Shown: piece by piece, positions 1 to 10,927 of the stretch
Numbering within the stretch: position 1 is the first letter of the stretch
Layout: every line of letters begins with the position of its first letter
Assembly (NCBI RefSeq): GCF_030518195.1
Contig: NZ_JAULSC010000006.1
Span: forward strand, 62,001 to 126,000
Direction: 5' to 3'
Origin: Nocardioides cremeus
GTDB lineage: Bacteria; Actinomycetota; Actinomycetes; Propionibacteriales; Nocardioidaceae
DNA: 64,000 nt
The notes under the pieces: model-generated
Databases searched by the model: none
What the model saw: the letters and a program-made list of their open reading frames with translations, nothing else
What the model was told of the DNA's origin: nothing
Made by a program: the position numbers and the translations under genes

Positions 1-52
1 CCCGCCCACGCCGGTCGCGGGTCCGACGTCGGGGCACGGCGTCGTCGGGCAT
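1..52 (-). CDS. Metallopeptidase-like protein, N-terminal fragment
   Basis: Reading leftward from an ATG at position 52, the first 17 codons give a short, very arginine-rich start (MPDDAVPRRRTRDRRGR) that runs off the window edge. Such a tail is usual at the N-terminus of the small actinobacterial zinc metallopeptidase family whose gene lies divergent from the DUF3499 gene (the Rv3259/Rv3258c arrangement). Only this fragment is visible, so neither the HExxH motif nor the length can be checked. The call rests on the basic N-terminus and on gene order. Confidence 0.5.
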   Translation of the reverse strand, partial: MPDDAVPRRRTRDRRGR

Positions 53-88
53 GCCGCGAGCCTAGTGGGCGCCGACCGCGGCGCGAGG

Positions 89-94
89 TAGCGT
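89..94 (+). promoter_or_regulatory. Leaderless -10 box for the DUF3499 gene
   Basis: TAGCGT fits the actinobacterial TANNNT -10 consensus and ends 7 nt before the GTG at 102. Transcription would start at or next to the first base of the start codon. There is no Shine-Dalgarno sequence in front of the gene, as expected for a leaderless mRNA. Confidence 0.5.
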
Positions 95-101
95 CTGCCC
101 G

Positions 102-461
102 GTGAAGCCCGCCCGCCGCTGCTCCCGCACCGCGTGCGGTCGGCCTGCGGTGATGACGCTGACCTACGTCTACGCCGACCAGACCGCCGTCCTCGGTCCG
201 CTGGCCACCTATGCCGAGCCGCACGCCTACGACCTGTGCGAGACCCACAGCGAGCGGCTCTCGGCCCCCCGTGGCTGGGAGGTGCTCCGGCTGGCCCAGC
301 CCGCACCCCCGGGGCCCAGCAACGACGACCTGCTCGCGCTCGCCGACGCCGTGCGCGAGGCCGGTCGGCCCGCGCCGGTGCAGCGGACCCTGCCCGAGGC
401 CGAGACCGGTCGCGAGACGACGCGTCGGGGCCATCTGCGGGTGCTCAGCTCCGACCACTAG
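102..461 (+). CDS. DUF3499 family protein
   Basis: A 119-aa protein beginning MKPARRCSRTACGRPA, with an early CxxxxC pair and then HAYDLCETHSERL. This pattern (two early cysteines, then CxxH) is typical of the DUF3499 family and may bind zinc. The middle has a conserved GWEVLRL segment and the tail is charged and probably disordered. The function is unknown. The family sits next to the phosphomannomutase gene in most actinobacteria, as here. GTG at 102 is chosen because of its spacing from the -10 box. The TAG stop overlaps the -10 box of the next gene. Confidence 0.88.
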   Translation: MKPARRCSRTACGRPAVMTLTYVYADQTAVLGPLATYAEPHAYDLCETHSERLSAPRGWEVLRLAQPAPPGPSNDDLLALADAVREAGRPAPVQRTLPEAETGRETTRRGHLRVLSSDH

Positions 462-464
462 GGT
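459..464 (+). promoter_or_regulatory. Leaderless -10 box for manB
   Basis: TAGGGT overlaps the TAG stop of the DUF3499 gene and lies exactly 7 nt before the ATG at 472. There is no ribosome-binding site. This suggests the phosphomannomutase gene has its own leaderless promoter. Confidence 0.5.
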
Positions 465-471
465 TCGGGCC

Positions 472-1848
472 ATGGCCGACACCCTGAGTGCCGACAACGT
501 CCACGCGGTCTTCAAGGCCTACGACGTGCGCGGGCTCGCCCCCGAGCAGATCGACGAGACGCTGGCCCGCGCCACCGGCCGCGCCTACGTGCGGGTGCTG
601 GGCGTCGACTCCGTCGTGGTCGGCCACGACATGCGTCCCACCTCCCCGGGACTGGCCGGGGCCTTCGCCGAGGGCGCCACCGAGGCCGGTGCCGACGTGG
701 TGATGATCGGCCTGGCCTCGACCGACCAGCTCTACTTCGCCTCGGGCTTCCTGGGTCGCGCCGGCGTGATGTTCACCGCCAGCCACAACCCCGCGCAGTA
801 CAACGGCATCAAGATGTGCCGGGCCGACGCCGTGCCGGTCGGCGCCGACACCGGCCTCGCCGAGATCCGCGACCTCGTGGTCGCGGGGGTCGAGGTCGAC
901 GCCCCCGCCACGGGCTCGATCAGCAGCCACGACGTGCTCGAGGCCTACGCCGCCCACCTGCTGACCCTGGCGCCCGTCTCGGGGCGGCGGCTCAAGGTGG
1001 TCGTCGACGCGGGCAACGGGATGGCCGGGCACACCGCACCGGCCGTCTTCGGGCGCCTGGGCGAGGGCGTCGTCGAGGTGGTGCCGATGTACTTCGAGCT
1101 CGACGGCACCTTCCCCCACCACGACGCCAACCCCATCGACGCCGAGACGCTGGTCGACCTGCAGGCGCGCGTCGTGGCGGAGGGCGCCGACGTGGGCCTG
1201 GCCTTCGACGGCGACGCCGACCGCTGCTTCCTGGTCGACGAGCGCGGCGTCGCGGTCTCGCCGTCGACCCTGACGGCGCTGATCGCCGAGCGCGAGCTGG
1301 CCAAGCACCCCGGGTCGGCCGTCATCCACAACCTGATCACCAGCCGGGCCGTCCCGGAGCTCGTTGAGGAGCTGGGTGGTCGCCCGGTGCGCACCCGGGT
1401 GGGGCACTCCTACATCAAGGCCACGATGGCCGAGACCGACGCGGTCTTCGGCGGCGAGCACTCGGGGCACTTCTACTTCCGCGACTTCTGGCGCGCCGAC
1501 TCGGGCATGCTCGCGGCCCTGCACGCCCTGGCCGCGCTCGCCGAGACCGACGTCCCGCTCTCCGCGCTGCTGGCGCAGTACGAGCGCTACCCGCTCAGCG
1601 GCGAGATCAACTCCACGGTCGCCGACCAGGGCGAGGTGATCGCCGCGATCGAGGCGGCGTACGCCGGTCGCGAGGGCGTGAGCACCGACCGGCTCGACGG
1701 GCTCAGCGTGCTGCACGCAGACTGGGCCTTCAACGTGCGCGGCTCCAACACGGAGCCGCTGCTGCGGCTCAACGCCGAGGGGAAGGACCAGCAGACCATG
1801 ACGAGCGTGCGCGACGAGGTGCTGAGCATGATCCGGGGTGCGCGATGA
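472..1848 (+). CDS. manB: Phosphomannomutase/phosphoglucomutase
   Basis: A 458-aa alpha-D-phosphohexomutase that interconverts mannose-6-phosphate and mannose-1-phosphate (or the glucose equivalents), feeding GDP-mannose and cell-wall glycan synthesis in the cytoplasm. All four signature loops are present: the phosphoserine loop TASHNP (residues 102-107, Ser104), the metal loop DGDADR (246-251), the sugar-binding loop GGEHSGH (327-333) and the phosphate-binding loop RGSNTEPL (423-430). Length matches the family. The ATG at 472 is preferred over upstream in-frame starts, which run through DUF3499. The next gene overlaps by ATGA, so translation is probably coupled. Orthologous in position to Rv3257c. 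Confidence 0.95.
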   Translation: MADTLSADNVHAVFKAYDVRGLAPEQIDETLARATGRAYVRVLGVDSVVVGHDMRPTSPGLAGAFAEGATEAGADVVMIGLASTDQLYFASGFLGRAGVMFTASHNPAQYNGIKMCRADAVPVGADTGLAEIRDLVVAGVEVDAPATGSISSHDVLEAYAAHLLTLAPVSGRRLKVVVDAGNGMAGHTAPAVFGRLGEGVVEVVPMYFELDGTFPHHDANPIDAETLVDLQARVVAEGADVGLAFDGDADRCFLVDERGVAVSPSTLTALIAERELAKHPGSAVIHNLITSRAVPELVEELGGRPVRTRVGHSYIKATMAETDAVFGGEHSGHFYFRDFWRADSGMLAALHALAALAETDVPLSALLAQYERYPLSGEINSTVADQGEVIAAIEAAYAGREGVSTDRLDGLSVLHADWAFNVRGSNTEPLLRLNAEGKDQQTMTSVRDEVLSMIRGAR

Positions 1849-2030
1849 GCGGCCTCGAGCTCGACCCGGCCCTGCTGGAGATCATCGTGTGCCCCGACTG
1901 CCACGGTGACCTGGCCGAGGGTCCGGGCGTGGGTGCCGGCCCCGAGCTGGTCTGCGGCTCCTGCGGCCTGGCCTACCCCGTGCGCGACCAGATCCCGGTG
2001 CTGCTCGTCGACGAGGCCCGTCGCCCGTGA
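1845..2030 (+). CDS. Trm112 family small zinc-ribbon protein
   Basis: A 61-aa protein with two CxxC pairs (C16/C19 and C37/C40) and the ending [12 protein letters not shown] typical of the Trm112/YcaR family. In eukaryotes Trm112 activates methyltransferases; the bacterial role is not settled. It overlaps the end of manB (ATGA) and is itself overlapped by the next gene, so the three are co-translated. The same small gene sits between the mutase and SIS-protein genes in other actinobacteria. Confidence 0.9.
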   Translation: MSGLELDPALLEIIVCPDCHGDLAEGPGVGAGPELVCGSCGLAYPVRDQIPVLLVDEARRP

Positions 2031-3055
2031 CCTGGTTCGACGAGTCCCGGCTCGACGACGAGGCGGCGCTGGAGCGCATCGACGTGCGGCTGCGCACCCT
2101 GGCCGAGTCCGGCTCGCGGGTGCGCCGCGAGGCCGGCGACGCCGCCGCGGCGATGGCCGAGGCGGTCGACCGCGCCCAGGACCTGCCCCGGCCGCGCGCC
2201 GTGATCGCGGCCGGCCCCGACTCGCGCCTGCTGCGCGCGGTGCTGGAGCCCTGGTGCCCGGTGCCGTTCGTGGCCTGGCCCGGGCACGCGCTGCCCGGCT
2301 GGGCCGGCAGCCTCGACCTCGTCGCGGTGCTCGCGCCGGACGGCGGCGACCCGGGCACGGCCTCGGCCGTGGCCGAGGCGGTGCGCCGCGGCTGCCAGGT
2401 CGTGGTGGCCTGCCCGCCCGGCTCGATGGTCGCCCAGCACGCCGAGGGCCGCTGGAGCGCGATCCTGCCGACGACGACGCGCGACCCGCTGGCCACCGCC
2501 GTGGTGATGCTCTCCTACCTCGAGCAGGTGCGGCTGGGCCCCAGCGCCGACCCCGGCACCGTGGCCGACGCCCTCGACCAGGTCGCGCTGGCCTGCGCGC
2601 CGCGCCGCGACCTGGCCGTGAACCCGGCCAAGACCCTCGCGATCGGGCTGGCCGACACCAATCCCGTGGTCTGGGGCGGCAGCGTGCTGGCCGCCCGCGC
2701 GGCCCGCCGGGTGGCGGAGTCGATCCGCCGCTCCAGCGGGCGCACCGCCATCGCCGGCGAGGTCGACCAGCTGCTGCCGGTGATCGAGGCCACCCGGCCC
2801 CGCGACGTCTTCGACGACCCGTTCGCCGAGAGCGGTGGCGAGCTGCGCCCGGTGCTGGTGGTGCTCGACGACGGTGTCGACGACCCGCTGGTGCGCGAGG
2901 AGCGCCAGCAGCTGGAGTCGGCCGCCGCCGAGCGCGGCGTACGGGTCGAGACGCTGACCTGCGAGGAGGGCGACGAGGTCGCCCGCTACGCCTCGCTGCT
3001 GCTCAGCGGCACCTACGCCGCCGAGTACCTGCGGCTCGGGCTGGTCGACGACTGA
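2027..3055 (+). CDS. SIS domain sugar-phosphate isomerase-like protein
   Basis: A 342-aa protein resembling the Rv3256c family, related to bifunctional phosphoglucose/phosphomannose isomerases. The N-terminal half has a SIS-like alpha/beta fold ([17 protein letters not shown], then [24 protein letters not shown]), and the C-terminal half resembles the PGI/PMI C-terminal domain. Position directly after manB suggests a role in mannose-phosphate metabolism. Catalytic activity cannot be confirmed from sequence. It starts with GTG overlapping the Trm112 stop. Mycobacteria have manA next; here that gene is absent and an acyltransferase follows. Confidence 0.82.
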   Translation: MTWFDESRLDDEAALERIDVRLRTLAESGSRVRREAGDAAAAMAEAVDRAQDLPRPRAVIAAGPDSRLLRAVLEPWCPVPFVAWPGHALPGWAGSLDLVAVLAPDGGDPGTASAVAEAVRRGCQVVVACPPGSMVAQHAEGRWSAILPTTTRDPLATAVVMLSYLEQVRLGPSADPGTVADALDQVALACAPRRDLAVNPAKTLAIGLADTNPVVWGGSVLAARAARRVAESIRRSSGRTAIAGEVDQLLPVIEATRPRDVFDDPFAESGGELRPVLVVLDDGVDDPLVREERQQLESAAAERGVRVETLTCEEGDEVARYASLLLSGTYAAEYLRLGLVDD

Positions 3056-3080
3056 GGTTTGCCCGGCCGGCGCCAGCGGG

Positions 3081-3087
3081 TAGGACT
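3081..3087 (+). promoter_or_regulatory. Probable leaderless -10 box for the acyltransferase gene
   Basis: TAGGACT lies 6 nt before the ATG at 3094, with no Shine-Dalgarno sequence between. It resembles the leaderless arrangement of neighbouring genes, although the hexamer is one base longer than the TANNNT consensus. Confidence 0.35.
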
Positions 3088-3093
3088 GGGGCC

Positions 3094-4185
3094 ATGGCCT
3101 CCCGACGAGACCCGTGGTTCGACAACGCCAAGATGGCCCTCGTGACGTTGGTGGTCCTCGGTCACTCGTGGGTGCTGCTGCCCGACAACGCGCTGGTCGA
3201 GCACCTCTACGACTTCCTCTACGCCTGGCACGTCCCGGCCTTCGTGCTGGTCACCGGCTACCTGTCGCGCTCCTTCTCCTACACCCGCGCGCGCCTGTGG
3301 AGCCTGGTGCGCACGGTCGCGGTGCCCTACGTGCTCTTCGAGGCCGGCATCGCGCTGTTCCGCATCCACGTGGGCGGCGAGCAGCTCGAGGACCTGTGGC
3401 GCGACCCGCACTGGCCGATGTGGTTCCTCTCGGCGCTGTTCTTCTGGCGGCTGCTCACCCCGGTGCTCCGTGGCTTGTGGGGCGGTCTGGCCGTCGCGGT
3501 GGCCGTCAGCCTCGTCGCCGGCCTCTACGCCGGTGACACCCTCGACGTGGCCCGCATCCTGGGCCTGCTGCCGTTCTTCGTGATGGGTCTCAAGGCGACG
3601 CCCGAGCGGCTCGAGCTGCTGCGGGCGCGCTGGGTGCAGGTGGTCTCGGTGGGCGTGCTGGTCGGCATCTGGTTCCTCACCGCCCGCACCGACCAGTGGG
3701 CGGCCACCGAGTGGCTCTACTACCGGGCGCGCTACGACGAGCTCGACGTCAGCGACTCGCGGGCCTTCCTGACCCGCGCCAGCCTGCTGGTGCTCGGCAC
3801 CCTGGGCGCGTGGGCGTTCCTGGCCCTGGTGCCGCGCATCGGGGGCTGGTTCACCCGGATGGGCTCGGCCACGCTCGTGGTCTACCTCTTCCACGGCTTC
3901 GCGGTGAAGGGCGCCGGGTACGCCGGCTGGGGCGGCTTCACCGAGCAGCACCCGGCGCTGGGCCTGGCGACGACCAGCGTGCTGGCCGTCGCGCTGGCGC
4001 TGCTGCTGGCCAGCCCACCGGTGGCCCGGGTGCTGGGTCACGCGGTGGACCCCCTCGGCTTCGCCGGGCGCAGGGTGGGGGAGGCCGCCGACGTCGCGGT
4101 CGCCTCGCAGCGCGTCGACGACCACGCCGACGAGCTGGCCGAGCTCGTCGCCGCGCAGCAGCGCGCACCGGCGCTGCGTGGGTAG
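3094..4185 (+). CDS. Acyltransferase 3 family integral membrane protein
   Basis: A 363-aa protein with about ten predicted membrane segments. It shows the acyltransferase-3 (OafA/NodX-type) pattern: an N-terminal RDPWFDNAKMALV segment, the conserved histidine in VLGHSW (His24), AWHVPAFVLVTGYLSRSF and, further on, PMWFLSALFFW. Such enzymes move acetyl, succinyl or other acyl groups onto extracytoplasmic glycans. The FDNAK start is typical of the fucose 4-O-acetylase-like subgroup. The substrate is unknown. A charged C-terminal tail of about 50 residues follows the last membrane segment. It has its own probable promoter, so it need not be part of the manB operon. Confidence 0.88.
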   Translation: MASRRDPWFDNAKMALVTLVVLGHSWVLLPDNALVEHLYDFLYAWHVPAFVLVTGYLSRSFSYTRARLWSLVRTVAVPYVLFEAGIALFRIHVGGEQLEDLWRDPHWPMWFLSALFFWRLLTPVLRGLWGGLAVAVAVSLVAGLYAGDTLDVARILGLLPFFVMGLKATPERLELLRARWVQVVSVGVLVGIWFLTARTDQWAATEWLYYRARYDELDVSDSRAFLTRASLLVLGTLGAWAFLALVPRIGGWFTRMGSATLVVYLFHGFAVKGAGYAGWGGFTEQHPALGLATTSVLAVALALLLASPPVARVLGHAVDPLGFAGRRVGEAADVAVASQRVDDHADELAELVAAQQRAPALRG

Positions 4186-4188
4186 GCT
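4183..4188 (+). promoter_or_regulatory. -10 box upstream of the DUF808 gene
   Basis: TAGGCT overlaps the stop codon of the acyltransferase gene and is a common actinobacterial -10 hexamer. A start near 4195 would give the DUF808 mRNA a leader of about 40 nt. No convincing -35 is visible. Confidence 0.35.
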
Positions 4189-4236
4189 CCTGGTCGTGCC
4201 GACCCACCACCCCCACACCTGCCGCGGAGCCCAGCG

Positions 4237-5190
4237 ATGAGCGGCGGCCTGTTCGCCCTCCTCGACGACGTCGCCGTCCTGGCCCGCCTGGCCGCTGCGT
4301 CCGTCGACGACGTGGGCGCCGCCGCGGGCCGGGCCAGCATGAAGGCCGCCGGCGTGGTCGTCGACGACACCGCCGTCACCCCGCAGTACGTGCAGGGCGT
4401 CGCCGCCGAGCGCGAGCTGCCGATGATCAAGCAGATCGCGATCGGCTCGCTGCGCAACAAGCTGCTGATCATCCTGCCGGCGGCGCTGCTGCTCTCGCAG
4501 TTCCTGCCCTGGCTGCTGACACCGATCCTGATGCTGGGCGGCGCGTTCCTCTGCTACGAGGGCGCGGAGAAGATCTGGGAGAAGGTGAGCGGGCACCACC
4601 CCGAGGAGCAGGCCGAGGTCGCCGACACCGCGGCCGACCCCGCGGAGACCGAGAAGAAGATGGTCGCCGGGGCGATCCGCACCGACCTGATCCTGTCGGC
4701 CGAGATCATGGTGATCAGCCTCAACGAGGTGGCCGCGGAGTCGTTCTGGTCCCGTGCCGTGATCCTGGCCGTGGTCGCGGTGGGCATCACCGCCCTGGTG
4801 TACGGCGTGGTGGCCCTGATCGTGAAGACCGACGACGTCGGGCTGGGCCTGACCCAGCGCAGCTCGGCGACCGCGCAGCGCGTCGGCCACGCGATGGTCG
4901 CCGCGATGCCCCGGCTGCTCACCGTCATCGGCGCCGTAGGCACCGTCGCGATGCTGTGGGTGGGCGGGCACATCCTCCTCGTCGGCGTCGACGAGCTCGG
5001 CTGGCACGCGCTCTACGACCTGGTGCACCACCTCGAGGAGGACGTCGACGAGGCGCTCGGCGCGCTCGGCGCGGTGGCCGCCTGGCTGGTCAACACCGCG
5101 GCGTCCGCCGTGCTGGGGCTGCTGGTGGGCGCGGTCGTCGTGGCGCTGGTGCACCTGCGCCCGCGCCGCCGCTCCTCCGCGAATTCCTGA
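4237..5190 (+). CDS. DUF808 family inner-membrane protein
   Basis: A 317-aa protein related to E. coli YedI (DUF808). The conserved N-terminus GGLFALLDDVAVLARLAAAS is followed by an Ala/Gly-rich soluble stretch and then several membrane helices (about residues 80-110, 165-195, 230-255 and 285-308). The segment LCYEGAEKIWEKV is a hallmark of the family. The function is unknown; the family is thought to be a small transporter-like membrane protein. It is a monocistron between the acyltransferase and ahcY. Confidence 0.9.
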   Translation: MSGGLFALLDDVAVLARLAAASVDDVGAAAGRASMKAAGVVVDDTAVTPQYVQGVAAERELPMIKQIAIGSLRNKLLIILPAALLLSQFLPWLLTPILMLGGAFLCYEGAEKIWEKVSGHHPEEQAEVADTAADPAETEKKMVAGAIRTDLILSAEIMVISLNEVAAESFWSRAVILAVVAVGITALVYGVVALIVKTDDVGLGLTQRSSATAQRVGHAMVAAMPRLLTVIGAVGTVAMLWVGGHILLVGVDELGWHALYDLVHHLEEDVDEALGALGAVAAWLVNTAASAVLGLLVGAVVVALVHLRPRRRSSANS

Positions 5191-5295
5191 ATCGTTCGCG
5201 CACCGACCTACGCTGGAGGGGTCCGCGTGGGAGATCCCGACGATGCGCAGATGCGCGACGCAGACCTGCTCCAGACGCTTCGAGGAGACAACAAG

Positions 5296-6741
<1,446 letters not shown>

Positions 6742-6768
6742 GCACGACGACCACCGACGACGAGCCGT

Positions 6769-6811
6769 CCCTGGCACCACGACCGGCCTGCGCGCCGTCG
6801 TGGTGCCAGGG
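6769..6811 (+). terminator. Hairpin terminator after ahcY
   Basis: A perfect 15-bp inverted repeat (arms 6769-6783 and 6797-6811, loop of 13 nt) begins 27 nt after the ahcY stop. There is no U-tract, as is common for actinobacterial terminators. It ends only 3 nt before the proposed -10 box of mtrA. Confidence 0.7.
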
Positions 6812-6813
6812 TG

Positions 6814-6819
6814 CAGGAT
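6814..6819 (+). promoter_or_regulatory. Leaderless -10 box for mtrA
   Basis: CAGGAT, within TGCAGGAT, ends 7 nt before the ATG at 6827. The upstream terminator hairpin occupies where the -35 would be, so an extended -10-like, leaderless promoter is the simplest way to start mtrA here. Confidence 0.4.
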
Positions 6820-6826
6820 GGGGACC

Positions 6827-7540
<714 letters not shown>

Positions 7541-7550
7541 GCGAGGGACG

Positions 7551-9152
7551 ATGGCCACCGGGGCGCGCGGGGCGCTGACGTTCTGGCGCCGTTCCATCCA
7601 GGCGCGCGTGGTGGCCAGCACCGTGCTGCTCTCGGCCGTCGTGGTCGGCGTGGTGGGCTGGCTGCTGCTGCAGCAGACCCGCGACGGCCTGCTCGACCAG
7701 CGCGTCGCCGCCGTCGTGGCCGAGGCCGGCAACGAGACCGACGACGCCCGGGCCCGGCTGCAGTCGACGCCCTTCAACGACGTGGACGCCACCCAGCAGC
7801 AGCGGGCCCTGGTCGAGCCGATCATCGCGCGGGGGGCCACCCGCGACTTCGCGGTGGTGCTGGCCGGACCCACGGGCGCCGGAGACCTCAGCGAGGGAGG
7901 GGCCACCTACACCCGGGGGCTGGACCGCACCTCGGTGCCGGCCTCCCTCGTCGAGCACTTCGCCGAGGTCGCCGAGCCGGCGTGGACCTACACGCGGATC
8001 CGGCGCGAGGGCCCCGACGGCACCCGGGTCGTCGAGCCCGGCGTCGTCGTCGGCTCCCAGGTCACGCTGCCGGCCGACGGGCGCACCTACACGCTCTACC
8101 TGCTCTTCCCGCTCTCCGGTGAGGAGCGCACGCTCGACCTGGTCAGTCGCGCACTGCTGACCGCGGGTTCCCTGCTGCTGGTCCTCGTCGCCGGTGTCGC
8201 CTTCCTGGTCACCCGCCAGGTGGTCACCCCGGTGCGGATGGCCAGACGGGTCGCCGAGCGGCTGGCGGCGGGCCGGCTGCGCGAGCGCCTGGAGGTCAAG
8301 GGCGAGGACGACCTGGCGCGACTGGCGACCTCCTTCAACCAGATGGCCAGCAACCTGCAGCGCCAGATCCGTCAGCTCGAGGAGCTCAGCCGGGTCCAGC
8401 AGCGCTTCGTCTCCGACGTCTCCCACGAGCTGCGCACCCCGCTGACGACGGTGCGGATGGCCGGCGACGTCCTGCACGACGCCCGGGCCGACTTCGACCC
8501 GGTCTCGGCGCGGGCCGCCGAGCTGCTGCAGGTCGAGCTCGACCGGTTCGAGACGCTGCTCTCGGACCTGCTCGAGATCAGCCGCTTCGACGCCGGCGCG
8601 GCGGTGCTGGACCTCGACGACGTCAACCTCACCGACGTGGCCCACCGCGTGGTCGACAACACGACCCCGCTGGCCGACCAGCGCGGGGTGCGCCTGGTGG
8701 TGCGCGCGCCCGACGACCACCCGTGCCTGGCCCAGGCCGACGTGCGCCGGGTCGAGCGGATCGTGCGCAACCTGGTCACCAACGCCATCGACCACGCCGG
8801 GCCCGCCCGGGCCGGCGGCACCACCGAGGTGCTCGTGCACGTGGAGGGCGACCAGCACTCGGCGGCGGTCGCGGTGCGCGACCACGGTGTGGGACTCGCC
8901 CCGGGGGAGTCCGCGATGGTCTTCAACCGGTTCTGGCGCGCCGACCCGGCCCGGGCCCGCACGTCCGGCGGCACCGGGCTGGGCCTGTCGATCTCGCTCG
9001 AGGACACCCACCTGCACGGCGGCTGGCTGCAGGCGTGGGGTCGGCCGGGCGAGGGCGCCCAGTTCCGGCTGACCCTGCCGCGCCGGGCCGGCGAGCCGCT
9101 GCGCCGCAGCCCGATCAGCCTGATCCCCGACGACGCCGTGGAGCCCGTGTGA
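7551..9152 (+). CDS. mtrB: Sensor histidine kinase MtrB
   Basis: A 533-aa membrane kinase that pairs with MtrA. It has a first membrane helix (about residues 17-39), an extracytoplasmic sensor region, a second helix (about 200-222), a HAMP linker, a HisKA domain with VSDVSHELRTPLT (phosphorylated His292) and a HATPase domain carrying NLVTNAIDHA, RDHGVGL and GGTGLGLSI. ATG 7551 is preceded by GAGGGA, which decides the start against the upstream GTG overlapping mtrA. Its stop overlaps the lpqB start, so the two are translationally coupled; LpqB is known to affect MtrB activity in mycobacteria. Confidence 0.96.
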   Translation: MATGARGALTFWRRSIQARVVASTVLLSAVVVGVVGWLLLQQTRDGLLDQRVAAVVAEAGNETDDARARLQSTPFNDVDATQQQRALVEPIIARGATRDFAVVLAGPTGAGDLSEGGATYTRGLDRTSVPASLVEHFAEVAEPAWTYTRIRREGPDGTRVVEPGVVVGSQVTLPADGRTYTLYLLFPLSGEERTLDLVSRALLTAGSLLLVLVAGVAFLVTRQVVTPVRMARRVAERLAAGRLRERLEVKGEDDLARLATSFNQMASNLQRQIRQLEELSRVQQRFVSDVSHELRTPLTTVRMAGDVLHDARADFDPVSARAAELLQVELDRFETLLSDLLEISRFDAGAAVLDLDDVNLTDVAHRVVDNTTPLADQRGVRLVVRAPDDHPCLAQADVRRVERIVRNLVTNAIDHAGPARAGGTTEVLVHVEGDQHSAAVAVRDHGVGLAPGESAMVFNRFWRADPARARTSGGTGLGLSISLEDTHLHGGWLQAWGRPGEGAQFRLTLPRRAGEPLRRSPISLIPDDAVEPV

Positions 9153-10885
9153 CCAGTGCCAGACGCCTGCTGGGCGCCCTGCTCCTGCCGCTGCTGCTCC
9201 TGGCCGGCGGCTGCGTGAGCATGCCCGAGGACGGGCCCGTGGTCGGGGCGGGGGTCGGCGACGAGGTCGACGCCGACATGGGCGGGGTGCCCGCCATCGA
9301 CGCCCGAGCCCCCCAGGACGGGCAGAGCGCCACCGAGGTGGTGCGCGGCTTCCTCGACGCGATGCAGGCCTGGCCCCGTGAGCTGTCGACCGCCAAGGAG
9401 TACCTGTCCTCCGACGCGGCCGCGACCTGGAACCCCGACGGCCTGGTGACCTACGTCGAGGCCCAGCCGCCGCAGAGCACCACCAGCGACCGGGTCTCGC
9501 TGCGGCTCGCCGGCGCCGACCGGCTCGACGCCCGGGGCGCCTACGAGGGCGCATTGTCGGCGTACGAGTCGATCCTCCAGCTCTCGCTGACCACCGAGGA
9601 CGGACAACTGCGGATCACGAACCCGCCGTCCGACCTGGTCGTCCCCCAGACCTGGTTCGAGGCCCGCTACGAGCAGCTCGCGCTCTACTTCCTGGCTCCC
9701 GGCGGCGACGTGCTGGTGCCCGAGCCCGTCTTCGTCGCCGACGACGACAAGCTCGCCAGCACCCTGGTCGCCGGGCTGGTGGCCGGGCCCGACGACGAGC
9801 GCGCCGCGCGCTCGCTGCTCCCTGCCGACGTCTCGCTGGAGCTCTCGGTGCCGGTCTCCGACGACGGCACGGCCGCCATCGAGCTCACCGGCGAGGCGAC
9901 CGCGCTGACCCCCACCGAGAACGCCCAGATGCTGGCCCAGCTGGCGTGGACGCTGCGCCAGGACCCCGACATCACGGCGTTCACGCTGAGCATCGGTGGT
10001 CAGCGGATCCGCCTGGCCGACGGGGAGGACCGCATCCCGGTGGAGGCGGGCGCTCGGCTGGACCCCACCGGCTACCAGGCCAGCTCGCTGCTCTACGGGC
10101 TGCGCGACGGGCTGCTGGTCTCGGGCACCCCCGGCTCGCTGGACCCCGTCGACGGGCCCTTCGGCGAGGCCGACCTCGGTGCGCGCAGCGTCGCGGTCGA
10201 CCTGCGCGGCGAGCGGGCCGCCGAGGTCTCCCAGGACGGCACCACCCTGTTCACCGGGCCCGTGCGCGGCGACGACGACGTCACGACCGCGCTGCAGGAC
10301 GCCACCGACCTGGCCACGCCCGCGTGGGACCACGACGGGCGGCTCTGGCTGCTGGACCGCACCGCCGACGGCGCCCAGCTCCGCTGGCTGCGTGGTCGGC
10401 GCGGCGCGGCGGTCGAGGTGCCCGGCATCACCGGTGAGCAGGTCAAGAGCTTCCTGGTCTCGCGTGACGGCACCCGGGTGGTCGCGGTGGTGCGCCTGGC
10501 CCGCGCCGACGAAATGCGGGTCGCGCGGCTGCACCACGACCAGCGCGGACGGGTCGTGGGCGCGTCACGGGCGCGGGCGCTGGAGCCGCAGGAGGCGCCG
10601 GGGCGCATCGTCGACATCGCCTGGCGCACCGCCACCACCATCGCGGTGCTCAACCGGCTCAGCCCCGCCAGCGGCAAGGTGGGCACCATCGGCGTCGACG
10701 GGGCGCCGACCGGCTTGGCGGGCATCACCACCACCCTCGGCGGGGCCACCGCGCTGGCCGGCTCGCCGGTGCCCGAGCAGGTCGTCTACGCGGTCACCGG
10801 CGGCGGCCTGGTCGACCTGTCGGTGGCGGTGCGCGGCCCGCAGGTCCTCGACGAGGGGATCACCTACGTCGGCTACGTCGGCTGA
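9149..10885 (+). CDS. lpqB: LpqB lipoprotein, MtrAB-associated
   Basis: A 578-aa lipoprotein beginning with a signal peptide and lipobox ending at Cys22 (LLLLAGGC). A GerMN-like region (about residues 200-320, with YFLAPGGDVLVPEPVFVADDD) is followed by a C-terminal beta-propeller-like domain rich in D-G-T repeats. In mycobacteria LpqB interacts with the extracytoplasmic part of MtrB and influences MtrA phosphorylation and cell division. The GTG start overlaps the mtrB stop (GTGA). Length and order match the Rv3244c family. Confidence 0.93.
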   Translation: MTSARRLLGALLLPLLLLAGGCVSMPEDGPVVGAGVGDEVDADMGGVPAIDARAPQDGQSATEVVRGFLDAMQAWPRELSTAKEYLSSDAAATWNPDGLVTYVEAQPPQSTTSDRVSLRLAGADRLDARGAYEGALSAYESILQLSLTTEDGQLRITNPPSDLVVPQTWFEARYEQLALYFLAPGGDVLVPEPVFVADDDKLASTLVAGLVAGPDDERAARSLLPADVSLELSVPVSDDGTAAIELTGEATALTPTENAQMLAQLAWTLRQDPDITAFTLSIGGQRIRLADGEDRIPVEAGARLDPTGYQASSLLYGLRDGLLVSGTPGSLDPVDGPFGEADLGARSVAVDLRGERAAEVSQDGTTLFTGPVRGDDDVTTALQDATDLATPAWDHDGRLWLLDRTADGAQLRWLRGRRGAAVEVPGITGEQVKSFLVSRDGTRVVAVVRLARADEMRVARLHHDQRGRVVGASRARALEPQEAPGRIVDIAWRTATTIAVLNRLSPASGKVGTIGVDGAPTGLAGITTTLGGATALAGSPVPEQVVYAVTGGGLVDLSVAVRGPQVLDEGITYVGYVG

Positions 10886-10927
10886 GGCGTCGGTCGGCTG
10901 TCCACAGGGGGCCGGGAGCCCCTTGAG

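Noticed and set aside
5191..5295. SAH riboswitch before ahcY
   Set aside because: The conserved core bases and pseudoknot pattern of the known SAH riboswitch could not be found; only a short GC-rich leader is visible.
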